A stretch of DNA of 64,000 nucleotides from Flaveria trinervia. Taxonomy: Eukaryota > Streptophyta > Magnoliopsida > Asterales > Asteraceae. The stretch is taken from assembly GCA_025506515.1 (NCBI GenBank), contig CM046452.1:75366876-75430875 (forward strand), written 5' to 3'. The first letter of the stretch is position 1, and each line of letters starts with the position of its first letter. Below are positions 35,547 through 50,670 of the stretch, piece after piece. The notes under the pieces were generated by a model that was not told the DNA's origin, did not search any database, and saw only the letters and a program-made list of their open reading frames with translations. The position numbers were made by a program, and so were the translations under genes.

Positions 35547-36342
35547 CCCACAACCTCAGCACTACCTGACTTACCAGCAACCATCCTACTCTTATGGACT
35601 TTATATCACTTTTCCTGAGACTTCAAGGTCTCAACAAGCTCAACACAATTCCTTCTAGGAAAGTTGTGCATTTGTCTCAAGAAGTGGACACTCCGGTGAT
35701 TTTCAATACTGTTTTGATGATCTCGAGTGTTTCGATCCAGATGATGTAGAGTATGTGGACATTGACTAACAGATGGCTCTTTTAACTTATAGAGCGAAGT
35801 AGTTCTTTAAGAGAATTGGAAGGCAATTCCCTCAAAACCCAACTACCAGCAAGTTTGGGTTTGACAAGACCAAAGCAAAGTGTTACAACTGTAACCAACT
35901 CGGTCACATTGCAAGGTAACGCAAGGCTCCCAAGACCAATCTGGGAACCCCACAGGCCTCCACACATCCCTCAACCTCAAAGCCCACTAGGAAGTAAACT
36001 AAAACAGCTGCAATGGCTCAAGAAGTTGACTGGAGCTTCATGGTACAGGATGTGACTCCTGCTCAAGCTCTTATGGCAGGAAGAGATGATACTCACGTAT
36101 ATGAACATCTATATACTCTAGCCTGTATAGCTAAAGTTAAACTTTATCAGGATTATAATATGGAAATCAGATCTGATATTGAGTCTTTAAATATTTTAAA
36201 ATCTGATTTTAAGAGAGCTGAATCTGACTATCAAAAGAAAATTGAGGAGTTAGAGAAAACTGTGTTTCTTTTAAAACATGAACACACCAACTACAAGACT
36301 CAAATCAAAGATTTTGTTAATGATATCGGATTATTTAACTGA
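35547..36342 (+). pseudogene. gag of copia-type element, 3' part (zinc knuckle and coiled coil)
   Basis: This continues the gag split at 9548. It begins with a Gln/Tyr-rich stretch, then CYNCNQLGH of a CCHC knuckle at about 35880-35910. The final Cys is lost: the frame reads R-stop-R-K, with TAA at 35917-35919. The sister copy has the same stop (44886-44888). From 36013 a frame starting MAQEVDWSFMVQDV runs to 36342 with a predicted coiled coil (about residues 45-95, Lys/Glu-rich heptads). The knuckle would bind RNA and the coiled coil could mediate assembly. The stop before it means the two halves are no longer one protein. Confidence 0.7.
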
Positions 36343-36542
36343 TTTTAACCTTACCGCCAATGTCATTTCTTCCACCAAAACATCACATCACCTTATCCTA
36401 ACCTCCATTACCACCTTCCCACCCTTTTAAATAATCCTGACTATTCAATCTCATCTTCTTACTTGAAATTTTTACTGCCCTAGAAATTTTCTCCACTCCA
36501 ACTTTACCCAAGCTCAAATTCATCCTCATTCATCTTTCTTCA

Positions 36543-39500
36543 ATGGCACTCAACCCTAAGCACAACCAAGTCACACTTCTTGATTCTTCAAGAGATGCTA
36601 ACTTCTCTGAAATCATTTCTTTTCTCACCCAATCATCTTACTACACAGCCCTTTACGTTAACCCCACTGTTTACTCCAATCAAATGGCCGAATTTTGGTA
36701 AAATGGTCAAGTCAAAACCCTAAACAGGATTCGTGTACTAACGTCCAGCATTTGTGGACAAGAGTTGGTCATTACTGAACAACTTATCAGGGAGCATCTT
36801 GAGCTTCATGATGAAGGAGCTCCTAATGAATTCCCCAAAGAAGATTTACACAACACTTATATCCTCATGGGATATGGTGGAGATGTGAGCAGGTCGACAG
36901 TCTACAAGTACAACTTCTCCTACAACTGGAAGTTCCTCCTGCATGTTGTTCTCCACTGTCTGTCCAACAAATCTGGGGGATGGGATCAAATCCCTTATGA
37001 ACTAGGATGCTTAGTTCATGGACTGGTGAGAGGCCTCCGTTTCAATTACTCAAGATTTGTGTTCACCAATCTCATTGGGAATCTTCAAAGGGAGACATTC
37101 TTTATGTATCCCCGATTCATTCAACACATAATCAACTGTGAGTTGAAATAGAGTATGCTTGTCTGTGCAGCTGCTTTGACTGTCCCTCACATGAGGCCTA
37201 CCATCTTCAAGACTTTGAAGAAGGTGTCCACCAACTTCACTGGAAGGTACACTTCTCTACTTCCAGGTATGATTGAGCGCATAGCTCCTGGTGACATCCT
37301 TGTTCACCCCACAGGTGATGAACCCACACCAGCAACCACCTCCACAATGCCAACACTGCCTTCTCTGCCCATCACCATCACATACCAGAGACGCCCTAAA
37401 CGAACCCTTGTTCAATCTACTCTGATTGAGCAAGCACCTCCTGTTCAATCCAAAAAGACTAGAGTGGAAATATGGGCACCCACTCAGTCTGAGGTCTCAC
37501 CATCCTTCTCATTCTACCTCAATTTGGGTTTTGAGTCTCCTCAGTCTCAAACCCATGAGCCCGACACCCAAACCAACAGCCCTTAGGATGAGTATCTACA
37601 CTCTTCTGAGCAGCCAACAAGGGACAACCCACCAAATGCTCAATGCCTGTAGACATTGACCAAGGTCCCGAGTCAGTAGGCTTACCATCTCTATCTTTCA
37701 CTAATCTTCTTTTTAAAACTGATAAAGAGATAACATCTCTCCACGGCCATGAAATTGATCTACAACACCCTCTTCAAGATCAACAGAGCCAAGAGAGATC
37801 CCTTATCTCTAGCCCCCATCAGCAGCCCACAACTGAGGTGAGTCCCACTGATGTGGAGGGGACTCATACAGATTCAGCTGCCACTACAGAAGGTGCCTCA
37901 ATGGACCCTATGGATAGTAGTAACATATCTGAGACTGAATCTATGGCAACCATGCCGTTTGATGACTCTGAAAGAGACATCACTCAGCAAGGGAAACCAG
38001 GGTGCCAAGAAACCACATCTGGTGGTGAGGCTGAACATACTAGGTATGTTACCTCATCTCCCTATGATTCTTCAAAAGAAGATGAGGGAAGCATGCAACT
38101 CTTTATAAAAGACATTCTGTCTAAAGTCTCAAACCTTGAATCCTTGGTTAGGACTTTAGAAGAAAGGTCCACAACTCAGCAACTTGAGATTGACAACCTC
38201 AAGGTTCAACTAGCTGAGAAGCAGACCGAGAGATCTGTTAGGTATGTACCTGTTCAGGTCTCATTGACTTCTTCCTCTAGCTCATCTAGCTCTCAAGATG
38301 ATGCTACCAAAAAGGGGAAGAATGTTCAGAGATAAACACTTGAGGACCCATAGACTCATACTTCAACCTCAAAATCTTCTACACCTGTCATCACTTTGTC
38401 TGAGACATCTCAAGTTGTATTTCAAATCAACCCAAAGATGCTCAGAGATCTCTACAGACTCTTCACCAAGTTTCTGTTGAGATCCTCTACTTATCAGCCA
38501 AGCTCAGATGCTGCAATGATTTACTTCGGAGCTGAAAAGCTTCAGAGGCTAACTGCACCTTCTACCACTGTGGAAGAAGTTGGTCAACCTAAGGTCCACA
38601 TGGAACCTAAGATTCATTTCGATAGGGAAATGGGGACTGATGGTCCAGCAACTGAAACAGCCGGGACAGAATTTGCATTTCCTCAAACTTCCGAAGCTGA
38701 AGTTAAAGCCTCGGAAGAACAAGCTGAGTCTTCCGAAGCTAAAATGGAAGCTGCGGAAGGACTGTTCAAGATGTCCGAGGAACTGATCATCACAGATGTT
38801 ATCCTAGAAATGGCATCTGAGGTGAACAGTGAGGACTTTCTGAATCTACCTCTATCCCAACACCCTCTCTGCCTCTCTCACAATCAGTATCCACTCTCCA
38901 AGAACCACCACAGTTAGGCTCTTCTAAATATACAAAGGGAAAAGGAAGATGACTGTGGAACGGCTTTAGGAAGAGGAAAAGATTGAGAAATTAGAGAAGA
39001 AAGGAAGACTTCCAATTGAGAAGTTGCTAGCTGCTAGTACAAAAGCAGCTACAGCCAACCAGGAGGTTGTCAATAATAAAAGGAGAGAAGAGATAATTGA
39101 TCAGCTCATCCAATTGGGAGCTGCCAATGAAGAAACACTCCTGCTACCACTAGAGGAGTTGGTGGAACTAGAAAAGGCAACCAAACTGCAACTTGAGAAA
39201 CAACAAGAAGCAGCAGGTTGGCCTTAGAGAAAGAGAAAGAAGAAGAACAGAAGGAGGCTGACTTGCAGCAGAGGAGAGATAGGATAGAGTTCCTAATCTC
39301 CAGAGGCTTCAATCTTCAAGAACTCTCTCCACACGAGAATGAAACAATCCTTTGGCTCTACAACAAAGAGCAGGATCAAATGGAGAAACAGAGAAGAAAG
39401 ACTGCAAGAGAAAAGCTAAAGGAAAGGAAGAAGAAGGAGGAAGAAGCAAAGACCACTGCAACCAGAAAGCTCAGTGAAAAGGCCTGGATGAAGGACTATC

Positions 39501-40687
39501 TCCGGGCTCATGGCTTCTCTGGAAGGCAGGTGGGTCCCATGTCAGAGAGGACACTCCAACGGATTATCAGCAAAATCAAGGCTGACATCCGCTTGGGAAA
39601 GAGAAAAGAGATGTACAGAAGGGTAAAGGGGATGACCTTCACTGCAACTACTCAACCACAACCTGATCCCTCACCCTTGCCTTTCACCATCAAGACTGAG
39701 CCCTTCACCCCTGAACCCACATCCTTACCCTCACCCGTCTCATCACCTCAACCACCTAAACTTCCCATCCTTCAACCAAAAACACTTCCCAGAACCTCTG
39801 AACCACAACCTACCCAACAACCATCCCCTCATCCTTCTCAACATCTCTCTTTTGAGAAGTTCAAGGTAATCAAGACTAAGCTCATCAACTGCACAACTTT
39901 GAGCGAAGTCTCATGTGATGAAGATTCTGTCAATACCACCTATGTTGATGGATCTTCTTGTTCCCTCACCAGAGATCAATTCCTTGATTTACCTAGAGGA
40001 ACTTTGGATCAGGCAGCTAGACTTCTAGGTCTCAACTCAGATTCACTGAATGATAAAGAGAAGAAACTTAGAAGGAAACTGGTGACTCTGCTGGATACTA
40101 AGAAAGAGGACAAGATTCCCAGTCAGTCTCTTGTGCCTAGAAAAGGAATAATCCGGTGGAGGTTCGATGAAACTTCTCACAACTTTGTTGTTGAGAGGGA
40201 GAATGGTGAAGTCAACAGACTTAATGCAACCTCTCTGTTACACTCCAGCAGATTTGATATTGCTGAGTTAGTAGAGAAGCCATTCTCCAACCCCTCCAAC
40301 TCTGAAGCTACTGCATTCATCAGAAATCATCTCAACAGTCTTCATCTAGCTGAGCTAATTGCAAAGGCCAAGATTGAAGAAGAGTTGAGATTGAGAAGAC
40401 ACGAAGACAAGGAAAGACCTCCTACCAAAGGCACTACCTTTCCACAGATGGTAGAGGGTCCTGAATTGGAACCTATAGTTAGATGGGAATATGACTACAG
40501 TTCCAATCAACTAACTCTTTTTAGAGGGCAACAACAGAAGGTACATATCATCCAAAGTGACAGACTGGACTTCCTTTCTACCAAAGATTTGTACAAACTT
40601 CTCAGCACTACATCAGGAAAGAACAAGGAAACAGATAAATATCAACTCTCCTCGATGCTGAAAGTTTTGAGAAGCAGAAACAAGTGA
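36543..40687 (+). pseudogene. Degenerate second coding region of the copia-type element
   Basis: It starts at Met 36543 (MALNPKHNQVTLLDSS) and stays coding-like to 40687 with changes of frame. In-frame stops are at 36699 (TAA; the sister copy has CAA), 37149 (TAG) and 37584 (TAG). After a shift the frame of 37643-38335 and 38396-38917 follows, then 39024-39227, then an open 489-codon stretch at 39218-40687. The N-terminal part (36543-37150) is globular-looking (NWKFLLHVVLHCLSNKSGGWDQ). The middle is Ser/Thr/Glu-rich. The 489-residue part has a Lys/Glu coiled coil at 1-90, a Pro-rich linker at 146-208 and a globular C-terminus. I recall similar proteins attached to plant copia-type elements but cannot name a function. 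It is not RT, integrase or protease. Confidence 0.6.
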
Positions 40688-40704
40688 GGTTTTGGTAGCA
40701 TCAG

Positions 40705-40717
40705 CCTAGGGGGAATT
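40705..40717 (+). other. Polypurine tract of the copia-type element
   Basis: The purine-rich 'agggggaa' lies directly before the right LTR, as expected for plus-strand priming. Confidence 0.65.
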
Positions 40718-41349
40718 TTTTAGATCAAGAAGAAGGCTGGTGCAACCAAAACCAAATCACTTAGATAATTTTGGTGCTACATGCAAGGCTTCCGAGGCTT
40801 AGCATGGAACTTCCAAAGGTTGTAGAGTTCTTCCGAAGATAAAGTAAAAGATCAGCTTCCGAAGACAGAACACTACTTTCGAAATCAAGAGCATGCTTCC
40901 GAAGGTTAAGTCTTAGAAGAGCAATCAGAAGACTACTTTCGAAGCATGAAGGAAAGAAGAAGTTCCCAAGCCTTAGAAGAAGCAGTCTCTTCCGAAGTAT
41001 AAGCGGCTTCGGAAGTACTTGTTCTTCCAAAGCCATTTAACTTTCGGAAGACACTGTTATGAACCAGTGGACATAAGTATGGTCTCTGACACTGCGCTGC
41101 AGACCTCTGATACTACATGGTGTTTTCTCAAAGAGCCATGTAGTTGACCATACTTTATTCCACTGTTTACCTTTTTATGATAGTAAATGTTACTAACTTT
41201 AGTTGGTGACAAAAGGTAAGTCAGGGACATGTCCTGACTACCAAATCTCAAATAAGACTTTATCTGAGATACCTTAAACTATAGTCTTGTAGTATAGGCT
41301 TTAGTTATAAGATCTCAGCTGGTATCAAAGTATATCCGGCTGTAGGTAG

Positions 41350-41360
41350 TATTATATATA
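41350..41360 (+). promoter_or_regulatory. TATA box of second copia-type LTR
   Basis: 'attatatatag' at the position matching 6384 in the left LTR. Confidence 0.45.
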
Positions 41361-41606
41361 GTTTCTCATTGTAACTTGAAAAGATAAGCTTGTAAGAGTC
41401 TTGTAATATTTGAGTTGAGAAGTAATATATGCAAGTACCTTGAATATTACTTTCTGTGTTCTGTATTATTTACTATATTGTGATCAACTCTTATTGACTC
41501 TACCTTCATCCGAGTGTTGTTCAAGGTGAGTTTGAGAGAAAAACTAAGTGTTAAGTGACCCTTAACTAAGTTTAAAAACAAACAGTCTTTTTTGCAGATT
41601 GTAAAC

Positions 41607-42554
41607 TATGGGTGTAAACGAGCTAAGCCGGCTCGCAAGCTACGCGGATCGACTCGAAAAAAAACTTGAATCAAGCCGAGCTTAAACGAGCTCGAGCCCA
41701 AGCTCGAGCTCACATGATGGCTTGTTTACTAAACGAGCTCGAGCCCAAGCTTTAGATATCGAGCTCCAGCCAGCTCGCGAGCCTAAACGAGATTTTTGTT
41801 TTATATAATTTTTTATTTACATATAAATATATGTACATAAATCAAGTTTCAAAAGTGTTCTAATTTAGTCACTCATGCATATTTTTCTCAAATTGGACCT
41901 CCAAACGATCAAATCGAGTCATTACCAATTTTATTATGATAAGAAAGTAATGATGGAAAAGACATTGGAGTTAGAATTTTCAATATATAAAATTATATTA
42001 AAAAATAAAAAAAAAACCATGTTAATTATCAAAAAAATAAAAAAATGCCTAAAATTTACGTCAACGTTCTATATCAGCATCAAAAGATAGAAAAAATATA
42101 TTTTATAACTGAATCCAAAAGTATGACATGCTAAAAAATATGTTATGACTTTTAATTTGTATAAAATATAAAAATGAGTGATCTAATTGGAACACTTTTA
42201 AAACTTGAGTTATTTAATTGGAACACTTTTGAAAGTTGGTTACTATTTTATAAAGTTACCCCTTTATTATATATATTATTATGATAAAATTAATTAAATA
42301 ATATATATTATGTTAAATATAGAAAGTTTCACTATAAAAAATATAAAAATAATTATAAAAAATAAAAATTTAATAATTTAACAACAAACGAGCAGAGCCC
42401 GAGCCGAGCTCGAGCCTGATAATTTTTTGACGAGCCGAGCTCGAGCTTAAGAAATAAAACTTCAAACGAGCTGAGCTCGAGCTTTCTAAAACTAAAACGA
42501 GCCGAGCTCGAGCCTAAGCGAGCTCGGGCTTGGCTCGGCTCGTTTACACCCCTA
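41607..42554. mobile_element. hAT-like TIR element in second LTR
   Basis: Same element, TIRs and 8-bp flanks as at 6640-7585. It was copied with the LTR and did not insert independently. Confidence 0.65.
41844..42262 (-). mobile_element. MITE within the hAT-like element, second LTR
   Basis: Counterpart of 6880-7293, with small length changes in A-runs. Confidence 0.6.
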
Positions 42555-42702
42555 CGGTAAACGTTTGGTACACCTCTTCTCATGCAGATATGGTCCACGG
42601 ATTGTAGACATTTTGCTGCAGAAAAAATAAACAACACCTACGTATCAAATCTTCTAAAGACAAAAGACAAAATCTTCTGAAACCAAAAATGAAGTTTTCT
42701 GA

Positions 42703-42800
42703 AGCTTCAAGACAAACTCTTTTGAAGTTTCAAGACAAAGTCTTTTGAAGTTTCAAAACAAAGTCTTCTGAAGTTTCAAAACAAAGTCTTCTAAATCCAA
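42703..42800 (+). repeat. Tandem 23-bp repeats, second LTR
   Basis: Counterpart of 7718-7830. Confidence 0.65.
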
Positions 42801-43697
42801 GAGACTGCTTTTTCCGAAGACAAAAAAAACATGCTTCTTTTAACTTACTTTTGACAAAAGCTGAACCACTTTACGCTGTCATTTCTGAATACTCACCCAT
42901 TTACATAAGTTGGTGAAAAGTCCATATTTTTATCAGTTGTAGATTAGGTCTTAGAGTTTGTAATTTTCTACTTTTGTACTTTTATTATTTTTGTATTAGA
43001 TAAGTATATGAGTTATGACATGTTATAGTCACTATTTAAAAGACAATTTGTCTTTTAACTTTATACTGGCGATTATAAAATGTAATATAAAGTACCTTTA
43101 GTACTTGTCATTTGATTTAACCTTTTCATATTTATATACATATTTTATTCTAAATAAAACACACACCTCATATCTACGTATAATTCTATATCACAATTAA
43201 TTATTCTTAGTTAATATTTAAGATAAATAACACTTGAACTCTTAATCTTAAAAAAACAATCATTTTAACTCCAAATGATTTTAAAATTAGATGCAAATTG
43301 AAATTGACACGTGCATCGGTGAATTTAACTTGCATTCTCATTCACTCAATCTAATGTATTTTTAATTGCTTGGAAGTTTGAAGAAGGTTGAATAATGTAA
43401 AAGGAAATTGTGTTATGTTTGTATGCATACTGCCCCCATAAACGTAAAAATCAAAAGTTATTACCTTATATTAACTAATAAACTAACAACTAGTGAATTC
43501 TTTTCGCAGGTTGCAACTGCTTAATCTTTAAATTATATATGCAATATATGCAAGTACCTTGAAAATTACTTTCTATGTTTTGTATTACATACTATATTGT
43601 GATTAACTCTTATTGACTCTACCTTCATCCGAGTGTTGTTCAATGTGAGTTTGAGAGAAAAACTAAGTGTTAAGTGACTCTTAACCGATCCTGCAAT

Positions 43698-43709
43698 TGG
43701 TATCAGAGC
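43698..43709 (+). other. Primer-binding site after second LTR
   Basis: TGGTATCAGAGC two bases after the LTR end. It is intact here, unlike the copy at 8731. Confidence 0.8.
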
Positions 43710-43788
43710 TTCTTAGGCTCTTGATTGTGTGATCTAACCATCCAAATCAACTTGTTTTTCACTCCCCCCTACAACTCACTCACTCAAA

Positions 43789-45311
43789 ATGGCCGTTAAC
43801 AAGTCTGAAGTAGAGATGGGAACCATGACAAAGGCTCCCATCATTACTCCTGAAAATTTCAGGTCTTGGAGCAAAAGAATGGAAGGCTTCATCAGATACC
43901 AAGACAGCAAGATGTGGAACTCCATTATCAACGGCCCGTACAAGCCAAAGGTGGCATCACTTGGTGGAAACGGTGCCATGATTGAAAAAGCTATTGAAGA
44001 CTATTCTGACGAAGACCGAAAGAAGATAGACATTGACAGCAATGCTATGACAATTCTCATGACTGCAATACCAAACTCTATCATGGTAGGGTTTGAGCAT
44101 TGTAAGTCTGCAAAGGAATTGTTTGATGCTCTTGCTCAGATGTACTCAAGCTCCAATGACTCAAAGAAGGACTCACTGAAGCAGCGTTCGAGAACTTCAC
44201 TTATATTGCTGGAGAGACCCTCATCCAGCAGTATTTCAAGTATGTGGATCTTGTCTCCCCTCTTCAATCTATGAAGATCACTCCTGAACTCAGAGATCTC
44301 ACGAGAAAGTTCATGAGTGCTCTTCCAAATGAGTGGACATTTTACTGTGTCTCTATCAAGAGGACAGAGAATTTGAACACTCTCACTATGACTGAACTTT
44401 ACGGCATCCTTAATGGATATCGTTTAGAGATGGAAAGTAAGAAAGGCCACCAAGCAAGCCGTCCTCTGAGTCTTCCTGCTAGTAACACTTTAATGGTTGT
44501 AGTAGGCTCAGCACACCCACAACCTCAGCACTACCTGACTTACCAGCAACCATCCTACTCTTATGGACTTTATATCACTTTTCCTGAGACTCCAAGGTCT
44601 CAACAAGCTCAACACAATTCCTTCTAGGAAAGTTGTGCATTTGTCTCAAGAAGTGGACACTCCGGTGATTTTCAATACTGTTTTGATGATCTCGAGTGTT
44701 TCGATCCAGATGATGTAGAGTATGTGGACATTGACTAACAGATGGCTCTTTTATCTTATAGAGCGAAGAAGTTCTTTAAGAGAATTAGAAGGCATTTCCC
44801 TCAAAACCCAACTACCAGCAAGTTTGGGTTTGACAAGACCAAAGCAAAGTGTTACAACTGTAACCAACTCGGTCACTTTGCAAGGTAACGCAAGGCTCCC
44901 AAGACCAATCCGGGAACCCCACAGGCCTCCACACATCCCTCAACCTCAAAGCCCACTAGGAAGTAAACTAAAACAGCTGCAATGGCTCAAGAAGTTGACT
45001 GGAGCTTCATGGTACAGGATGTGACTCCTGCTCAAGCTCTTATGGCAGGAACAGATGATACTCACGTATATGAACATCTATATACTCTAGCCTGTATAGC
45101 TAAAGTTAAACTTTATCAGGATTATAATATGGAAATCAGATATGATATTGAGTCTTTAAATATTTTAAAATCTGATTTTAAGAGAGCTGAATCTGACTAT
45201 CAAAAGAAAATTGAGGAGTTAGAGAAAACTGTGTTTCTTTTAAAACATGAACACACCAACTACAAGACTCAAATCAAAGATTTTGTTAATGATATCGGAT
45301 TATTTAACTGA
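43789..45311 (+). pseudogene. gag of the second, truncated copia-type unit
   Basis: Uninterrupted sister of the gag at 8822/35547. It starts MAVNKSEVEMGTMTK at 43789, changes frame at about 44175, is open at 44244-44627, and has the CCHC knuckle CYNCNQLGHFAR ending in a TAA at 44886. The coiled-coil frame at 44982-45311 follows. It preserves the pre-insertion site of the gypsy array near 44510. The shared frameshift and stop show that both units descend from an already broken gag. Confidence 0.75.
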
Positions 45312-45511
45312 TTTTAACCTTACCGCCAATGTCATTTCTTCCACCAAAACATCACATCACCTTATCCTAACCTCCATTACCACCTTCCCACCCTTTTAAA
45401 TAATCCTGACTATTCAATCTCATCTTCTTACTTGAAATTTTTACTGCCCTAGAAATTTTCTCCACTCCAACTTTACCCAAGCTCAAATTCATCCTCATTC
45501 ATCTTTCTTCA

Positions 45512-45984
45512 ATGGCACTCAACCCTAAGCACAACCAAGTCACACTTCTTGATTCTTCAAGAGATGCTAACTTCTCTGAAATCATTTCTTTTCTCACCCA
45601 ATCATCTTACTACACAGCCCTTTACGTTAACCCCACTGTTTACTCCAATCAAATGGCCGAATTTTGGCAAAATGGTCAAGTCAAAACCCTAAACAGGATT
45701 CGTGTACTAACGTCCAGCATTTGTGGACAAGAGTTGGTCATTACTGAACAACTTATCAGGGAGCATCTTAAGCTTCATGATGAAGGAGCTCCTAATGAAT
45801 TCCCCAAAGAAGATTTACACAATACTTATATCCTCATGATATGGTGGAGATGTGAGCAGGTCGACAGTCTACAAGTACAACTTCTCCTACAACTGGAAGT
45901 TCCTCCTGCATGTTGTTCTCCACTGTCTGTCCAACAAATCTGGGGGATGGGATCAAATCCCTTATGAACTAGGATGCTTAGTTC
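45512..45984 (+). pseudogene. Truncated second coding region, second unit
   Basis: It starts MALNPKHNQVTLLDSS as at 36543 and keeps the CAA codon that is TAA in the first unit. A small deletion at about 45838 ('catgatatgg' against 'catgggatatgg') shifts the frame. Homology stops at about 45984 at a deletion junction; the remaining ~3.5 kb of this region and the third LTR are gone. Confidence 0.7.
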
Positions 45985-45992
45985 TCCACTGT

Positions 45993-47102
45993 CTGTCATT
46001 TCTGAATACTCACCCATTTACATAAGTTGGTGAAAAGTCCATATTTTTATCAGTTGTAGATTAGGTCTTAGAGTTTGTAATTTTCTACTTTTGTACTTTT
46101 ATTATTTTTGTATTAGATAAGTATATGAGTTATGACATGTTATAGTCACTATTTAAAAGACAATTTGTCTTTTAACTTTATATTGACGGTTATAAAATGT
46201 AATATAAAGTACCTTAAGTACTTGTCATTTGATTTAACCTTTTCATATTTATATACATATTTTATTCTAAATAAAAACACACCTCATATCTACGTATAAT
46301 TATATATCACAATTAATTATACTTAGTTAATATTTAAGATAAATAAGACTTGAACTCTTAATCTTAAAAAAAGGGGTAACTTTATAAAATAGTACCAACT
46401 TTCAAAAGTGTTCCAATTAAGTAACTTAAGTTTTAAAAGTGTTCCAATTAGATCACTCATTTTTATATTTTATACAATTAAAAGTCATAACATATTTTTT
46501 AGCATGTTATACTTTTGGATTCAGTTAGAAAATATTTTTTTCTATCTTTTGATGCTGATATAGAACGTTGACGTAAATTTTAGGCACTTTTTTTTATTTT
46601 TTTATAATTAACATGTTTTTTTATTTTTTAATATAATTTTATATATTGAAAATTCTAACTCCAATGTCTTTTCCATCGTTACTTTCTTGTCATAATAAAA
46701 TTTGGTAATGACTCGATTTGATCGTTTGGAGGTCCAATTTAAGAAAAATATGCATGAGTGACTAAATTAGAATACTTTTGAAACTTAAATACTATTCTGT
46801 AACATTTTCCCTAAAAAAATCAATCATTTTAACTCCAAATGATTTTAAAATTAGATGCAAATTGAAATTGACACGTGCATCGGTGAATTTAACTTGCATT
46901 CTCATTCACTCAATCTAATGTATTTTTAATTTGCTTGGAAGTTTGAAGAAGGTTGAATAATGTAAAAGGAAATTGTGTTATGTTTGTATGCATACTGCCC
47001 CCATAAACGTAAAAATCAAAAGTTATTACCTTATATTAACTAACAAACTAACAACTAGTGAATTCTTTTCGCAGGTTGCAACTGCTTAGTCTTTAAATTA
47101 TA
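45993..47102 (+). other. Host segment homologous to the captured LTR insert
   Basis: From 'ctgtcatttctgaatactcac' to 'ctttaaattatat' this matches 7904-8575 of the left LTR, apart from a MITE at 46373-46811. Beyond 47102 it continues into unrelated host sequence, whereas in the LTR the match gives way to LTR sequence. It is therefore the right part of the host locus whose left part is 5259-5752. Confidence 0.65.
46373..46811 (+). mobile_element. MITE, 439 bp, with target duplication
   Basis: Ends are ggggtaactttataaaatag and the imperfect inverse ctattctgtaacattttccct. The flanks are 'taaaaaaa' at 46365-46372 and 46812-46819. The empty site is visible at 43253 (cttaaaaaaacaatcatttt). An 8-9-bp duplication fits a hAT- or Mutator-type MITE. 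It has no coding capacity. Confidence 0.7.

Positions 47103-50670
<3,568 letters not shown>

Larger units (their letters stand above)
5753..43695 (+). mobile_element. Non-autonomous copia-type LTR element split by a gypsy array
   Basis: Two ~2.98-kb direct repeats (5753-8728 and 40718-43695) have LTR hallmarks: TG...CA ends on the left copy, a tRNA-iMet-like primer site just after the LTR, and a polypurine tract (agggggaattt) just before the right LTR. Between them lie a broken UBN2-like gag and a second degenerate coding region. I see no protease, integrase, RT or RNase H of its own, so the element would have depended on a helper. A further partial internal region follows the right LTR, so the locus was once a tandem LTR-int-LTR-int array. 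The gypsy array 9549-35541 interrupts gag. Confidence 0.75.
40718..43695 (+). repeat. Second LTR of the copia-type element
   Basis: It matches 5753-8728 along its whole length, including the captured segment and the partial terminal duplication. The first bases are TTTTAGATC instead of TGTTAGATC. A further internal region follows it, so it stands as the middle LTR of a tandem pair. Confidence 0.75.
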
